In this document: piece by piece, positions 8,586 to 17,318 of the stretch
Layout of the letters: the number at the start of each line of letters is the position of its first letter
How positions within the stretch are numbered: the first letter of the stretch is position 1
From: Caloranaerobacter ferrireducens
Lineage (GTDB): Bacteria > Bacillota > Clostridia > Tissierellales > Thermohalobacteraceae
Direction of reading: 5' to 3'
Assembly (NCBI RefSeq): GCF_001730685.1
Contig: NZ_MDJR01000003.1
Span: 1 to 64,000 of the forward strand
Length of the DNA: 64,000 bases
The notes under the pieces: generated by a model
Database searches by the model: none
The model's input: only the letters and a program-made list of their open reading frames with translations
What the model was told of the DNA's origin: nothing
Position numbers and translations under genes: made by a program

Positions 8586-10058
8586 ATGAAAGACATAAAA
8601 GTTGAATCTGTAGATTTTAATGATTTAATAGGTGGTCAAACAGAAAATTATTTACATAATTTATATATTAATTTCTTGAAAGATGCTGGTATTATAGCTT
8701 TTTATGATATAGTTAGAGATATAATATTGATTAATAGATATATAGATGAGAAACAGGAAATATTTAAGAATCTTGAAAAAGAAGGAGAAGATGTTTTAGA
8801 CTATTTTAAGAAGATTAATGATAAAGCATTAAACATAGAAATAATATTAGGTCTAAGTGATATTGAAGATAACTTAGGAGAAGAGTATTTTAGAAATTTT
8901 AAAGATAAAGTTGTTGATTTAATCAAATGTTTAAATAGTTATGCTACTGAGATGTCATATTCCTTAGAAATAGCTAATGAATTATTAAATAAAAAATTGA
9001 TAGAAGAGAGTAATGACTATGAGAATATGACAGTAAATTTTGAAAAATTTTATAATGATATATTTAAATTCTTAGTAGCAGATAAAAACACATTACAGGA
9101 GAAAATTTCTGAAATTATACGATTAGTGCCTTTTAGAATATCTAAGCATAAATTTTATGATATTGTAAGAACTGCATTATTAGATTATTTAAAGGATTTT
9201 AGTGAAAGCAGCGTCAATGATTATATAGAAGAACTAAAGAGTATATTTAATGGTTCATTAAACTTACAATATGGAAAAAGCTTTGATCATTACTTTGCAA
9301 AGGCACAAGGTTATAAAAAATTTGATTTTAAATTTGTTGATTTAAAGGAAGTGGAAGCATTAAAAGGCGAAATTTCAAAATTGCTTTTAGAAATATATGA
9401 TTTGACGACGATGTTAAGTAGACTTGGGGTAATAATAAATAAATTTATAGTTATTGAAAAGACTAAAAAATATTTAATTAAAGATTTAGATAGAGAAAAC
9501 ATAAAAAAAATAATAAAACAGCTTAAAGAAGTAATGAGTGAAAAAAATTTAGAAAAAGGCCAAGAATTATTATTAATTTGTGAAGAAAAAATTGACTATA
9601 TAATTGCTTCTTTAAATGAATCAGTTAAATTGATAGAAGAAGCTGATAAAAAATTGATGAATGAGGATTATGAAGATTACTTGAATAGTTTTTACTTTGA
9701 AATGATAGAAGTTTTTTCTTACTTAAAGGATTCAGGTTATGAGAAAGTTAAATCATTAAATGCAGATGATTTTAAAACTGTAACCAATGATTATCTGGAA
9801 CAGGCAGTTGATAGTTTTATTCAATATATAGATCGAAACCTAAAAGATATGGCAAACATTTATAGAAAGGTTAGAATGAGAAGATTATTAAGTACCTTAA
9901 ATGAACAGTTCAGTAGTATGGAAGAGTTTTTCGAATATCTGGAAAACTCACTTGAAATAAATACCTCTAAAAAAGATTTACAATTGGCTTTATATAATAT
10001 TGCCGAATTAATGTTAAGTTATGAACAAAATACTAGCTTTAAAAAAGACTCCGATTAA
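8586..10058 (+). CDS. Hypothetical helical protein, 490 aa
   Basis: I do not recognise a family. The protein is nearly all alpha-helical, rich in Lys, Glu, Asp and Ile, with heptad-like stretches (for example about residues 255-345 and 400-470), no Cys pairs, no signal peptide and no membrane segment, which suggests a cytoplasmic coiled-coil or helical-repeat protein. ATG 8586 follows AAAGGAGAAG. The stop codon lies in the loop of its own terminator, so the transcript ends immediately after the coding region. Confidence 0.65.
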   Translation: MKDIKVESVDFNDLIGGQTENYLHNLYINFLKDAGIIAFYDIVRDIILINRYIDEKQEIFKNLEKEGEDVLDYFKKINDKALNIEIILGLSDIEDNLGEEYFRNFKDKVVDLIKCLNSYATEMSYSLEIANELLNKKLIEESNDYENMTVNFEKFYNDIFKFLVADKNTLQEKISEIIRLVPFRISKHKFYDIVRTALLDYLKDFSESSVNDYIEELKSIFNGSLNLQYGKSFDHYFAKAQGYKKFDFKFVDLKEVEALKGEISKLLLEIYDLTTMLSRLGVIINKFIVIEKTKKYLIKDLDRENIKKIIKQLKEVMSEKNLEKGQELLLICEEKIDYIIASLNESVKLIEEADKKLMNEDYEDYLNSFYFEMIEVFSYLKDSGYEKVKSLNADDFKTVTNDYLEQAVDSFIQYIDRNLKDMANIYRKVRMRRLLSTLNEQFSSMEEFFEYLENSLEINTSKKDLQLALYNIAELMLSYEQNTSFKKDSD

Positions 10059-10071
10059 GGAGTCTTTTTTT
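10041..10071 (+). terminator. Terminator overlapping the end of the 490-aa gene
   Basis: AAAAAAGACTCC-GATTAA-GGAGTCTTTTTT: the loop carries the stop codon TAA. The A-rich left arm allows it to work on both strands. Confidence 0.9.
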
Positions 10072-10183
10072 ATAAGCCGTAAGAAATTATATACCTTATT
10101 AAATTGTTGATAATTTTAAATATAATTTCCGTAATGGATATAGGCAAAATCTTCCTTGATTTATTTAAATTGAAGATTTTGTT
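10072..10183 (+). repeat. Interspersed structured repeat, copy 2
   Basis: Begins directly after a terminator. The left arm AAGAAATTATATACC is diverged from copies 3-5, but the core (GATAATTTTAAATATAATTT, CCGTAATGGATATAGG) and the 3' hairpin CAAAATCTTC / GAAGATTTTG are intact. In the inner stem GATTT faces AAATT, so the first pair becomes G-U. Confidence 0.85.
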
Positions 10184-10248
10184 TAACTTATTTTATGTTT
10201 ATTTATAAATCTATTTGACCATAATAATAGTTGGATAGGAGGTGTTTT

Positions 10249-11247
10249 ATGTCTTGTAAAGTCGGTATACCACAGGCATTACTTTATTATGAATATTATC
10301 CTTTGTGGAAAGAGTTCTTTACTGAATTAGGAGCAGAAATAGTATTATCTTCAAGTACAAATAAATCTATATTAAATGCTGGAGTGTCTAGTTGTGTTGA
10401 TGAAGCGTGTTTACCTGTAAAAGTATTTCATGGTCATGTAGAGGAACTTAAGAATAAAGTTGATTATTTGTTTATACCTAAGTTTATTAGCGTTTGTAAA
10501 AAAGAATATTTATGTCCTAAATTATTAGGATTACCCGAAATGGTAAAGAATTCGATTGATAATTTACCAACAATAATAGATGTTGAGATTAATTTATTAA
10601 AATCGAATTCTAATTTGCGTAAGTCAGTAATAGAAATTGGTAAGTATTTTACATCTAATAATAAAAAGATAGACTTAGCTTTTAATAAAGCTATTAATAG
10701 ATTTAATGAATATAGAAAGTTGTTAGCTAATGGAGTAATACCTATTGAAGCAATTAAAGTTTACAATAAATATATTAATAGCATTACAACGTTAAAAAAT
10801 AGCAAATATAAAATTCTTGTTTTAGGACATTCTTATAATTTATATGATGAATTTTTAAGTATGAAACTTATTGAAAAACTGCAGAAAGAGAATATGAGAG
10901 TGATAACTCCAGATACTGTAAGTATAGATAAGATAAATTATTATGCATCAAAATTACCTAAAAGAATGTTTTGGAGTTTTGGAAGAAAGATTGTAGGTGC
11001 TTCTTTTTATTTAATTGAGGAAAATGCAGTTGATGGGATAATTTATATTTCTTCATTTGGCTGTGGTTTAGATTCTGTTTTAATTGATTTAGTTTACAGA
11101 AAGGCAAAAAAATTTAAGGTTCCATTCACATTAGTAACTCTTGATGAACATTCAGGGGAGGCTGGAGTTAATACAAGACTAGAGGCATTTATAGATATGA
11201 TTATATGGAGGGACAATAATGAAAATCACATTTCCACACATGGGTAA
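10249..11247 (+). CDS. Acyl-CoA dehydratase activase-related protein (DUF2229 type), first of a tandem pair
   Basis: 332-aa protein of the family tied to 2-hydroxyglutaryl-CoA dehydratase activases. Cysteines possibly used for Fe-S binding occur in SSCVDEACLP, VCKKEYLC and SSFGCGLD. It ends with DEHSGEAGVNTRLEAFID, a motif repeated in the next protein. ATG 10249 has AGGAGGTG 4-5 nt upstream; a TTG at 10231 lies before the RBS. Its last 29 bp overlap the next gene, so the two are translationally coupled. In longer family members this domain is fused to the activase domain; here the parts are separate. The reaction served is unknown. Confidence 0.75.
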   Translation: MSCKVGIPQALLYYEYYPLWKEFFTELGAEIVLSSSTNKSILNAGVSSCVDEACLPVKVFHGHVEELKNKVDYLFIPKFISVCKKEYLCPKLLGLPEMVKNSIDNLPTIIDVEINLLKSNSNLRKSVIEIGKYFTSNNKKIDLAFNKAINRFNEYRKLLANGVIPIEAIKVYNKYINSITTLKNSKYKILVLGHSYNLYDEFLSMKLIEKLQKENMRVITPDTVSIDKINYYASKLPKRMFWSFGRKIVGASFYLIEENAVDGIIYISSFGCGLDSVLIDLVYRKAKKFKVPFTLVTLDEHSGEAGVNTRLEAFIDMIIWRDNNENHISTHG

Positions 11248-12328
11248 TACTTACATCGCAGTTAAAGCAATGCTTGAAGATTTAGGACTAGAAGTAATTG
11301 TACCACCAAAATGCAGTAAGCGTACACTTGAATTAGGTACCAAATATTCGCCAGAATCAATTTGTCTACCTTTAAAAATCAATATAGGTAATTATATAGA
11401 GAGTATAGAGAGAGGAGCAGATACAATATTAATAACTGGTAGTTGTGGTCCCTGTAGATTTGGCTTTTATTCAGTAATTGAAAAAGAGATTTTAAAAGAT
11501 TTGGGATATGATATAGATATTATAGTATTTGATCCTCCAGATGGTAATTATAAAGAATTGATGAATAGCATAACAAAAGCAGTAAATACAAAGAATCCGA
11601 TTAAGATATTAAAAAGTTTTAATAGGGGAAGAATTATACTGAAAGAAGTAGATAAATTATTTGAATTTTCAAATAAAAAACGTGCATTTGCTGTGAATAG
11701 TTATGAAGTAGATAGGATTATGCAAAAGTTCAGCGAAGATGTTCTAAAAGTCAAAGGTATCACAGAGACTAAAAAACTGATAAAAAGAACTTTTAAAGAG
11801 CTCAAAAAAATAGAGGTTGATAATACAAAACGTCCATTAAAAGTTGGAATTGTAGGCGAAATATATACCGTTATTGAGCCATATGTTAATTTAGATATCG
11901 AGAGAAAACTTGGTCATATGGGAGTTTGGGTAGATAAGTTTTTAACTCCATCCAGATGGGTAGAGCATAATCTTACACTTGGTCATTTAGGGTTAAGTGA
12001 AGAAAGGAAAGCTTGGAAGGCAGCAAAGCCGTACATAAGCACTCTAGTTGGTGGGCATGGAAGAGAGACTGTTGGAAGTACAATTATGTATGCAGAAAAA
12101 GGTTATGATGGTGTTATACAACTTTTACCATTTACTTGTATGCCAGAAATAGTGGCTGAAACAATACTTAAGACTGTTGGAAAGGATTATGATATTCCAA
12201 TATTAACTCTGATAGTAGATGAGTTAACTGGGGAAGCAGGTTATATTACAAGACTGGAAGCGTTTGTTGATCTATTAAAGAAAAGAAGGGAGGAAAAGAA
12301 ATTTGAAAGAGTGTTATCTAGGAGTTGA
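11219..12328 (+). CDS. Acyl-CoA dehydratase activase-related protein, second of the pair
   Basis: 369-aa relative of the preceding protein and of the HgdB/DUF2229 superfamily. Conserved cysteines occur in ESICLPLKINIGNY, GSCGPCRFGFYS and LPFTCMPEIVAE, and the C-terminus has DELTGEAGYITRLEAFVD, matching the end of its neighbour. The N-terminus MKITFPHMGN supports ATG 11219, with TGGAGGG before it. The gene overlaps the upstream gene by 29 bp and the downstream activase gene by 26 bp, which implies a tightly coupled three-protein complex. An electron-transferring Fe-S role is inferred from the family. Confidence 0.75.
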   Translation: MKITFPHMGNTYIAVKAMLEDLGLEVIVPPKCSKRTLELGTKYSPESICLPLKINIGNYIESIERGADTILITGSCGPCRFGFYSVIEKEILKDLGYDIDIIVFDPPDGNYKELMNSITKAVNTKNPIKILKSFNRGRIILKEVDKLFEFSNKKRAFAVNSYEVDRIMQKFSEDVLKVKGITETKKLIKRTFKELKKIEVDNTKRPLKVGIVGEIYTVIEPYVNLDIERKLGHMGVWVDKFLTPSRWVEHNLTLGHLGLSEERKAWKAAKPYISTLVGGHGRETVGSTIMYAEKGYDGVIQLLPFTCMPEIVAETILKTVGKDYDIPILTLIVDELTGEAGYITRLEAFVDLLKKRREEKKFERVLSRS

Positions 12329-13283
12329 TGTAGGTTCGGTAAGTACGAATATTGTTATTATAGATGAAAATAATGATGTTATAGCAAAAAAATATATAAG
12401 GACCAAAGGAAAACCAATAAAAGCTATTCAGTTTGGTTTTAAAGAAATAAAAGAGGAAATTGGTGAAATAGAAATAAAGGGTGTAGGAACAACGGGTAGT
12501 GGAAGATATTTAGCAAGTATATTAATAGGTGCTGATATTGTCAAAAATGAAATTACAGCTCATGCTGTAGCAGCATTAAATTATGTACCTGACGTTAAAA
12601 CAATATTGGAGATAGGAGGACAGGATTCTAAAATTATTATTTTGAGGGATGGCATAGTAACTGATTTTGCTATGAATACAGTATGTGCAGCTGGTACTGG
12701 TTCATTTTTAGATAGGCAGGCTGCTAGATTGGGAATAGACATAAAAGAATTTGGCGAATTAGCTTTGAAATCAAATAATCCTATTAGAATTGCTGGAAGA
12801 TGTGCAGTATTTGCAGAATCAGATATGATTCATAAGCAGCAATTAGGACATAATCAAGAGGATATTATAAATGGATTATGTGAGGCTTTAGTAAGAAATT
12901 ATCTAAGCAATGTAGGAAAAGGAAAGGAAATACTTGCTCCAGTTGTATTTCAAGGAGGAGTCGCAGCAAATGTAGGAATAAAAAGGGCTTTTGAAAAAGC
13001 TCTTGATATGGAAGTATATGTACCAAAGCATTATGATGTAATGGGAGCGATTGGGTCAGCAATATTGGCTAGGGAAGAAGTCAAGTCAAAAGAAGTATCA
13101 AAGTTTAAAGGATTTGAAGTTGCTGATATTGATTATAAAGTTAAAGGGTTTGAATGTAATGACTGTGCGAATATGTGTGAAGTTATTCAAATATTGGCTG
13201 AAGATAAAGTTATAGCTAGATGGGGAGACAAATGTGGAAAATGGACGAATCTATCAGATATTAATTTACAGAGATTAGCGTAA
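12303..13283 (+). CDS. ATP-dependent acyl-CoA dehydratase activase (BcrAD/BadFG family) with extra C-terminal Cys motif
   Basis: ASKHA-fold ATPase that in relatives (HgdC, HadI) uses ATP hydrolysis to push one low-potential electron into a dehydratase or reductase. The N-terminal phosphate loop is GVDVGSVSTN. The bridging [4Fe-4S] ligands are C128 (TVCAAGTGSF) and C167 (GRCAVFAESD), one pair per monomer in the dimer. After residue 280 there is an extra motif C285-x2-C288-x3-C292 and a further Cys near 313 (DKCGKW), which could hold another cluster or metal. The TTG start at 12303 follows GGAGG by 9-10 nt. It is the last gene of the three-gene operon and is followed by a terminator. The partner is inferred to be the two upstream proteins. 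Confidence 0.88.
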   Translation: MKECYLGVDVGSVSTNIVIIDENNDVIAKKYIRTKGKPIKAIQFGFKEIKEEIGEIEIKGVGTTGSGRYLASILIGADIVKNEITAHAVAALNYVPDVKTILEIGGQDSKIIILRDGIVTDFAMNTVCAAGTGSFLDRQAARLGIDIKEFGELALKSNNPIRIAGRCAVFAESDMIHKQQLGHNQEDIINGLCEALVRNYLSNVGKGKEILAPVVFQGGVAANVGIKRAFEKALDMEVYVPKHYDVMGAIGSAILAREEVKSKEVSKFKGFEVADIDYKVKGFECNDCANMCEVIQILAEDKVIARWGDKCGKWTNLSDINLQRLA

Positions 13284-13309
13284 CCTGAGTTAAAAAACTC
13301 AGGTTTTTT
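13282..13309 (+). terminator. Terminator of the activase operon
   Basis: Stem AACCTGAGTT-AAA-AACTCAGGTT followed by a T run; it starts in the stop codon. Confidence 0.88.
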
Positions 13310-13313
13310 CTTT

Positions 13314-13429
13314 ATAATCCATAGGAAATTATATACCTTATTAAATTGAGGATGATTTTAAATATAATTTCCGTAATGGATATAGGTAAAATCTACATTG
13401 TAGTTGATTTTAAATTAAAGATTTTGTTC
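13314..13429 (+). repeat. Interspersed structured repeat, copy 3
   Basis: A full-length copy begins in the T tail of the terminator. The left arm ATCCATAGGAAATTATA can pair with TATAATTTCC...ATGGAT. The 3' hairpin is shortened to AAAATCT / AGATTTT with a longer loop. Confidence 0.85.
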
Positions 13430-13493
13430 TAAAACTTTTAGTTATGATATAATAAAAATCAGTAAATTATGAAACAGATGAAAGGGAGTTATT

Positions 13494-13931
13494 ATGGAAA
13501 AAAGAGCTACAGGTCATATAGGAAATACTCTGTTTAATGGTTTAAAAAGTGGTTTACAAACAACATTTTTTCTTTCAAAAATCATTATAACTGTTTATTT
13601 TATTATAACATTTCTAAAATATACACCTTTTATAGATTGGATTTCTAATCTTTTTTCACCTTTCATGAATATTTTCGGATTGCCTGGAGAAGCAGCTATA
13701 GTATTAGTTCTTGGAAATGTGTTAAATTTATATGCAGCTTTAGGTGCTGTATCTACTTTAACATTAACAGCTAAACAATATACAATAATAGCTGTAATGC
13801 TTTCTTTTTCTCACAGTCTATTTATGGAAACTGCTGTAGCCAAAAAAATTGGAATTAGTGTTTTAGGTGTTGTTTTATTAAGATTGACTTTAGCTATATT
13901 ATCTGGAATTATGTTAAACTTGGTAATTTAG
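13494..13931 (+). CDS. Nucleoside-recognition (Gate) domain membrane protein, half 1
   Basis: 145-aa integral membrane protein with about four hydrophobic segments. It looks like one Gate domain (NupC/SpmA/SpmB-type nucleoside-recognition fold), for example GLPGEAAIVLVLGNVLNLYAAL and MLSFSHSLFMETAV. It is followed 12 bp later by a second Gate protein with a similar SCHSVFEDTLL segment, so the two probably form one heteromeric transporter. The substrate is unknown. ATG 13494 has a good AAAGGGAG site. Confidence 0.75.
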   Translation: MEKRATGHIGNTLFNGLKSGLQTTFFLSKIIITVYFIITFLKYTPFIDWISNLFSPFMNIFGLPGEAAIVLVLGNVLNLYAALGAVSTLTLTAKQYTIIAVMLSFSHSLFMETAVAKKIGISVLGVVLLRLTLAILSGIMLNLVI

Positions 13932-13943
13932 GAGGGGATCAAA

Positions 13944-14414
13944 CTGGATATAATTTTGATATTTAAAGAAGCAGTTAATGGTAGTATTAATTCAATATTA
14001 ACTATTGCTAAGGTAATAATACCTTTAATGATACTTATGGAGATACTTAGAGATTTTAAATTTCTTGATAAGTTATCTGATTTATTGAAACCATTAGCAA
14101 GATTTTTAGGATTATCAAAAAATTCTATTTTCCCTCTGTTAATAGGTTTGATTTTTGGCTTAGCATATGGGGCAGGTGTAATAATTAAATCTGCGAAAGA
14201 AGGCGAGTTACAGAAAAAAGATTTATATTTGCTTATGATTTTTTTGGTTTCTTGCCATTCAGTTTTTGAAGATACACTGCTATTCGTAGCGATTGGTGCT
14301 AACGGATGGTTACTTTTAAGCTTTAGATTAATTACAGCTATAATTTTAACTATAGCTGTAGCTAAAGTTTTTGATAAGTTATTCAAAACTCAAGAAGACA
14401 CGATGAAAAGTTGA
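13944..14414 (+). CDS. Nucleoside-recognition (Gate) domain membrane protein, half 2; candidate CTG start
   Basis: About 156-aa membrane partner of the preceding gene with segments VIIPLMILMEIL, PLLIGLIFGLAYGAGVII, LLMIFLVSCHSVFEDTLLF and LITAIILTIAVA. No ATG begins this frame. A TTG at 13956 is 20 nt from AGGAGG (13930-13935), too far; CTG at 13944 is 8 nt away and gives the N-terminus LDIILIFKEAVNG. I therefore prefer CTG, with TTG as the alternative. The arrangement of two Gate halves recalls SpmA/SpmB, but these proteins are shorter and I would not assign a sporulation role. Confidence 0.7.
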   Translation: MDIILIFKEAVNGSINSILTIAKVIIPLMILMEILRDFKFLDKLSDLLKPLARFLGLSKNSIFPLLIGLIFGLAYGAGVIIKSAKEGELQKKDLYLLMIFLVSCHSVFEDTLLFVAIGANGWLLLSFRLITAIILTIAVAKVFDKLFKTQEDTMKS

Positions 14415-14494
14415 AGGATTTAAAGTAATATTATAGAAAATATAAATATGGTATTTGTTTAGTGTTATTTGAATTTTAAAAAGTGGGGGATAGT

Positions 14495-15538
14495 ATGAGT
14501 ATTATAAAAATTGATGAAGTTATACCAGGAATGGTTTTAATTGAGGATGTTGAAGATTTAGATACTGGTAATATATTACTTAAAAGTGGAACTGTTTTAA
14601 ATAAGAAAAATATACTGCATTTAAAAAATATGAATATTAGTTACATAAATGTTCTTGAAATAACAGGTGAAATAAAAGAAGTAAATAAAAATAAACAGAA
14701 ATCATTTATTAATAAATATGATAATTTAGCAAATAAAACAAAAAAGATTTTAAAAGATATAAAGTTAGGAAAAAAAATTATAGTTTCAGAAATAAGTGAT
14801 GAAGTAGATGATATTATAGATGAAATAACTAATAGTAACAATATATTAGGTAGATTGAGACAAATCGAGCAGAGTGATGATTATACTTTTCAACATTCTT
14901 TAAATGTTTGTATGTTGTCAATTATGTTAGGTAAATGGCTGGGGTATACAGAGATAGAATTAAAACAATTAGCGATTTCAGGTTTATTTCATGATATTGG
15001 TAAGTTGAAAATATCAAAAGATATAATTGAAAAACCTAGTAAATTAAGTGAAATGGAATTTAATATTGTAAAAAAACATACTATATTTGGATATAATATT
15101 CTTAGAGAGACTGTAGGGATTAGTCAAAGCACAGCTTTTGGAGCTTTGCAGCATCATGAAAGAGAAGACGGTAGTGGATATCCTTTAAGGCTTAAGTCAG
15201 ATAAGATACATGAATTTGGTAAGATAATTGCGATTTGTGATATTTTTGACGCAATGACTTCCAAAAGGGTATATAAAGATAAAAAATCACCGTTTAGGGT
15301 AGCTGAACTTATTGCTGAAAATAGATTTGGCGTTTTAGATGCAAGAATTTCTACTGTTTTTTTGGATAATATTTCGAAGTTTTATATAGGTAATTTAGTT
15401 AAGTTAAGTAATGGCTTTATAGGTGAAATTGTATATGTAAACAAAAATATTCCTACTAGACCAGTTGTAAAAGTAGAAAATGATTTTATTGATTTAATGA
15501 AAGTGAATGATATAGAGATAATTGATATTATAGAATAG
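14495..15538 (+). CDS. HD-GYP domain protein, probable cyclic di-GMP phosphodiesterase
   Basis: 347-aa cytoplasmic protein. Residues 1-60 form the small domain often found ahead of HD-GYP (DEVIPGMVLIEDVED). The HD-GYP domain spans about 125-310: HDIGK near residue 166, the second His cluster QHHEREDGSGYP near 223-230, and DIFDAMTSKRVYKD near 250. All metal ligands expected for c-di-GMP hydrolysis appear present. No sensor domain is fused. ATG 14495 is preferred to the GTG at 14483, which lies inside the GTGGGGGA site. Confidence 0.85.
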   Translation: MSIIKIDEVIPGMVLIEDVEDLDTGNILLKSGTVLNKKNILHLKNMNISYINVLEITGEIKEVNKNKQKSFINKYDNLANKTKKILKDIKLGKKIIVSEISDEVDDIIDEITNSNNILGRLRQIEQSDDYTFQHSLNVCMLSIMLGKWLGYTEIELKQLAISGLFHDIGKLKISKDIIEKPSKLSEMEFNIVKKHTIFGYNILRETVGISQSTAFGALQHHEREDGSGYPLRLKSDKIHEFGKIIAICDIFDAMTSKRVYKDKKSPFRVAELIAENRFGVLDARISTVFLDNISKFYIGNLVKLSNGFIGEIVYVNKNIPTRPVVKVENDFIDLMKVNDIEIIDIIE

Positions 15539-15561
15539 AGGCTTAAGTCCTCTTTTTTTTA
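15537..15561 (+). terminator. Short terminator after the HD-GYP gene
   Basis: AGAGG-CTTAAGT-CCTCT followed by T8, starting at the stop codon. Confidence 0.75.
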
Positions 15562-15586
15562 GCAGAATTAAATAGGAGGAATTTAC

Positions 15587-17296
15587 ATGAGAAATAAGGA
15601 GTTCTTAAGAAAAAAGTTACATCAATTAGATAATAAAGGCTATAAATTATATAAGGAAATACAAGGTGAATATGATTTTAATGATTTTATACTTTACATA
15701 GATTATGTGCAAGGAGATCCATTTGCTTCGCCGAGTAGAATGAGAGTAAGAATTCCTATTGAAAAAGCTAAGATACCAAAGAAATATTTCGATACTAAAT
15801 ATAAAAAAATAGCTTTAGAGGATTTTTTAATAAGAAGCTTTCATAAAGAAATTAAAAGCAGTTCAAAAGGGATTAGAGGAACTGGAAAGAGTGGTCTTAT
15901 ATATATAGATGTAGGAGGACAAGAAATATTAGAAAGAACAGCAGCTAAAGTAAATGAAAATTACATAGAAATAAGGTTTTTTGTCGGACTTCCTGCAAGG
16001 GGAAGAAAAATACTTGGAAAAATTGCAATTGAAATGTTATTTAATGAGATACCTAAAATAGTTGAAAACTCTTTAATATATGATAATTTTAATAAAACTT
16101 TGATGGTTGATTATGTGAATCTTATAGAAGATCAAATATTTTTGAGAGAAGAAATGAGAAAAAGAGGATTGATAACTTTTGTAGCTAATGATTCAATCCT
16201 ACCAAGAGAAAGTGGTATAAGTGATAGACCTATGAAGGGTAGAAAAGTTATACCTTTCAAGTCACCAGAATCTTTAGAAGTAGAGTTTAATTTACCTAAT
16301 AGGGGTCATATTAAGGGAATGGGAATAAAACGTGGTGTAACATTAATTGTAGGAGGAGGTTATCATGGAAAATCTACACTATTAAAAGCTATTGAAAGAG
16401 GAGTATATAATCATATACCAGGTGATGGAAGAGAGTTTGTACTCACAATAGAAGATGCTGTTAAAATTAGAGCTGAAGATGGAAGAAATGTTGAGAATGT
16501 GGATATATCACCATTTATTAGCAATTTGCCCTTTGGCTTGACAACAGAAGATTTTACGACTGAAAACGCTAGCGGAAGTACTTCGCAGGCTGCTAATATA
16601 ATGGAAGCATTAGAAATAGGAACTAGTTTGCTATTATTAGATGAAGATACTAGTGCAACTAATTTTATGATAAGAGATGGAAGAATGCAAAACTTAGTTG
16701 CAAAGGAAAAAGAACCTATAACTCCTTTTATTGACAGAGTCAGACAATTATACGAGGAGATGGATATTTCTACAATACTAGTAGTTGGAGGTTCAGGTGA
16801 TTATTTTGATGTCGCAGATTATGTAATTATGATGGAAAATTATGAACCAAAAGATGTAACCGATAAAGCAAAAAAGATTAGTGAAGAGTATAAAAGTTCA
16901 AGAAAGATAGAAGTGAATGGTGACTTTGGAAAAATAAAAAATAGAACTCCAATTAAAAAAAGTTTAGAAATAAAGGGAAAAGAGAAAATCAAAGCAAAAG
17001 GTATAGACAAGATTATGTATGGTAAAACTTTAATAGATTTATCCTTTATTGAACAGCTTGTTGATTCAAGTCAGACTGAGGCAATAGCAAATATTATTAA
17101 GTTTATTAAAAATAAGTACATAAATGATAAAACTCCTTTAACAGATATTATTAAAAAATTATATAAAGATATTGAAGAAAAGGGTTTAGATGTTATTTCT
17201 CCTAATACAGGAAGCCCTGCTGGAAATTTGGCTATGCCTCGTCCTTATGAAGTTGCAGCTGCTATAAATAGACTTAGAGTAATAAAAATGAAATAG
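15587..17296 (+). CDS. ABC-class ATPase (predicted ABC_ATPase family), cytoplasmic
   Basis: 569-aa member of the soluble 'predicted ATPase of the ABC class' family, not a transporter subunit. Walker A is GGGYHGKSTLL near residue 256 and Walker B is LLLLDEDTSATNFM near 347; GSTSQAANIMEALEIG stands where a signature would be. The N-terminal 230 residues start with YKLYKEIQGEYDF and contain DYVQGDPFASPSRMRVRI, characteristic of the family. Family members have been linked to RNA binding, but the bacterial function is unknown. It is transcribed alone, with AGGAGG before ATG 15587, and converges on the asparaginase gene. Confidence 0.85.
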   Translation: MRNKEFLRKKLHQLDNKGYKLYKEIQGEYDFNDFILYIDYVQGDPFASPSRMRVRIPIEKAKIPKKYFDTKYKKIALEDFLIRSFHKEIKSSSKGIRGTGKSGLIYIDVGGQEILERTAAKVNENYIEIRFFVGLPARGRKILGKIAIEMLFNEIPKIVENSLIYDNFNKTLMVDYVNLIEDQIFLREEMRKRGLITFVANDSILPRESGISDRPMKGRKVIPFKSPESLEVEFNLPNRGHIKGMGIKRGVTLIVGGGYHGKSTLLKAIERGVYNHIPGDGREFVLTIEDAVKIRAEDGRNVENVDISPFISNLPFGLTTEDFTTENASGSTSQAANIMEALEIGTSLLLLDEDTSATNFMIRDGRMQNLVAKEKEPITPFIDRVRQLYEEMDISTILVVGGSGDYFDVADYVIMMENYEPKDVTDKAKKISEEYKSSRKIEVNGDFGKIKNRTPIKKSLEIKGKEKIKAKGIDKIMYGKTLIDLSFIEQLVDSSQTEAIANIIKFIKNKYINDKTPLTDIIKKLYKDIEEKGLDVISPNTGSPAGNLAMPRPYEVAAAINRLRVIKMK

Positions 17297-17318
17297 GGCA
17301 ATTAAATGCCCTATTTAT
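17293..17318. terminator. Shared terminator between convergent genes
   Basis: ATAGGGCA-ATTAAA-TGCCCTAT spans the 3' ends of the ABC-ATPase gene and the asparaginase gene and can serve both strands; the T tail is weak on either side. Confidence 0.65.

Noticed and set aside
13928-14386. 152-aa open frame on the minus strand
   Set aside because: It is the antisense shadow of the second Gate-domain gene; it has no ribosome site, and the plus-strand protein has clear membrane helices and an operon partner.
14495-15538. Linking the HD-GYP protein to the activase or Gate-protein operons by function
   Set aside because: Separate start region with a 70-80 bp gap and its own terminator; no shared regulatory site is visible.
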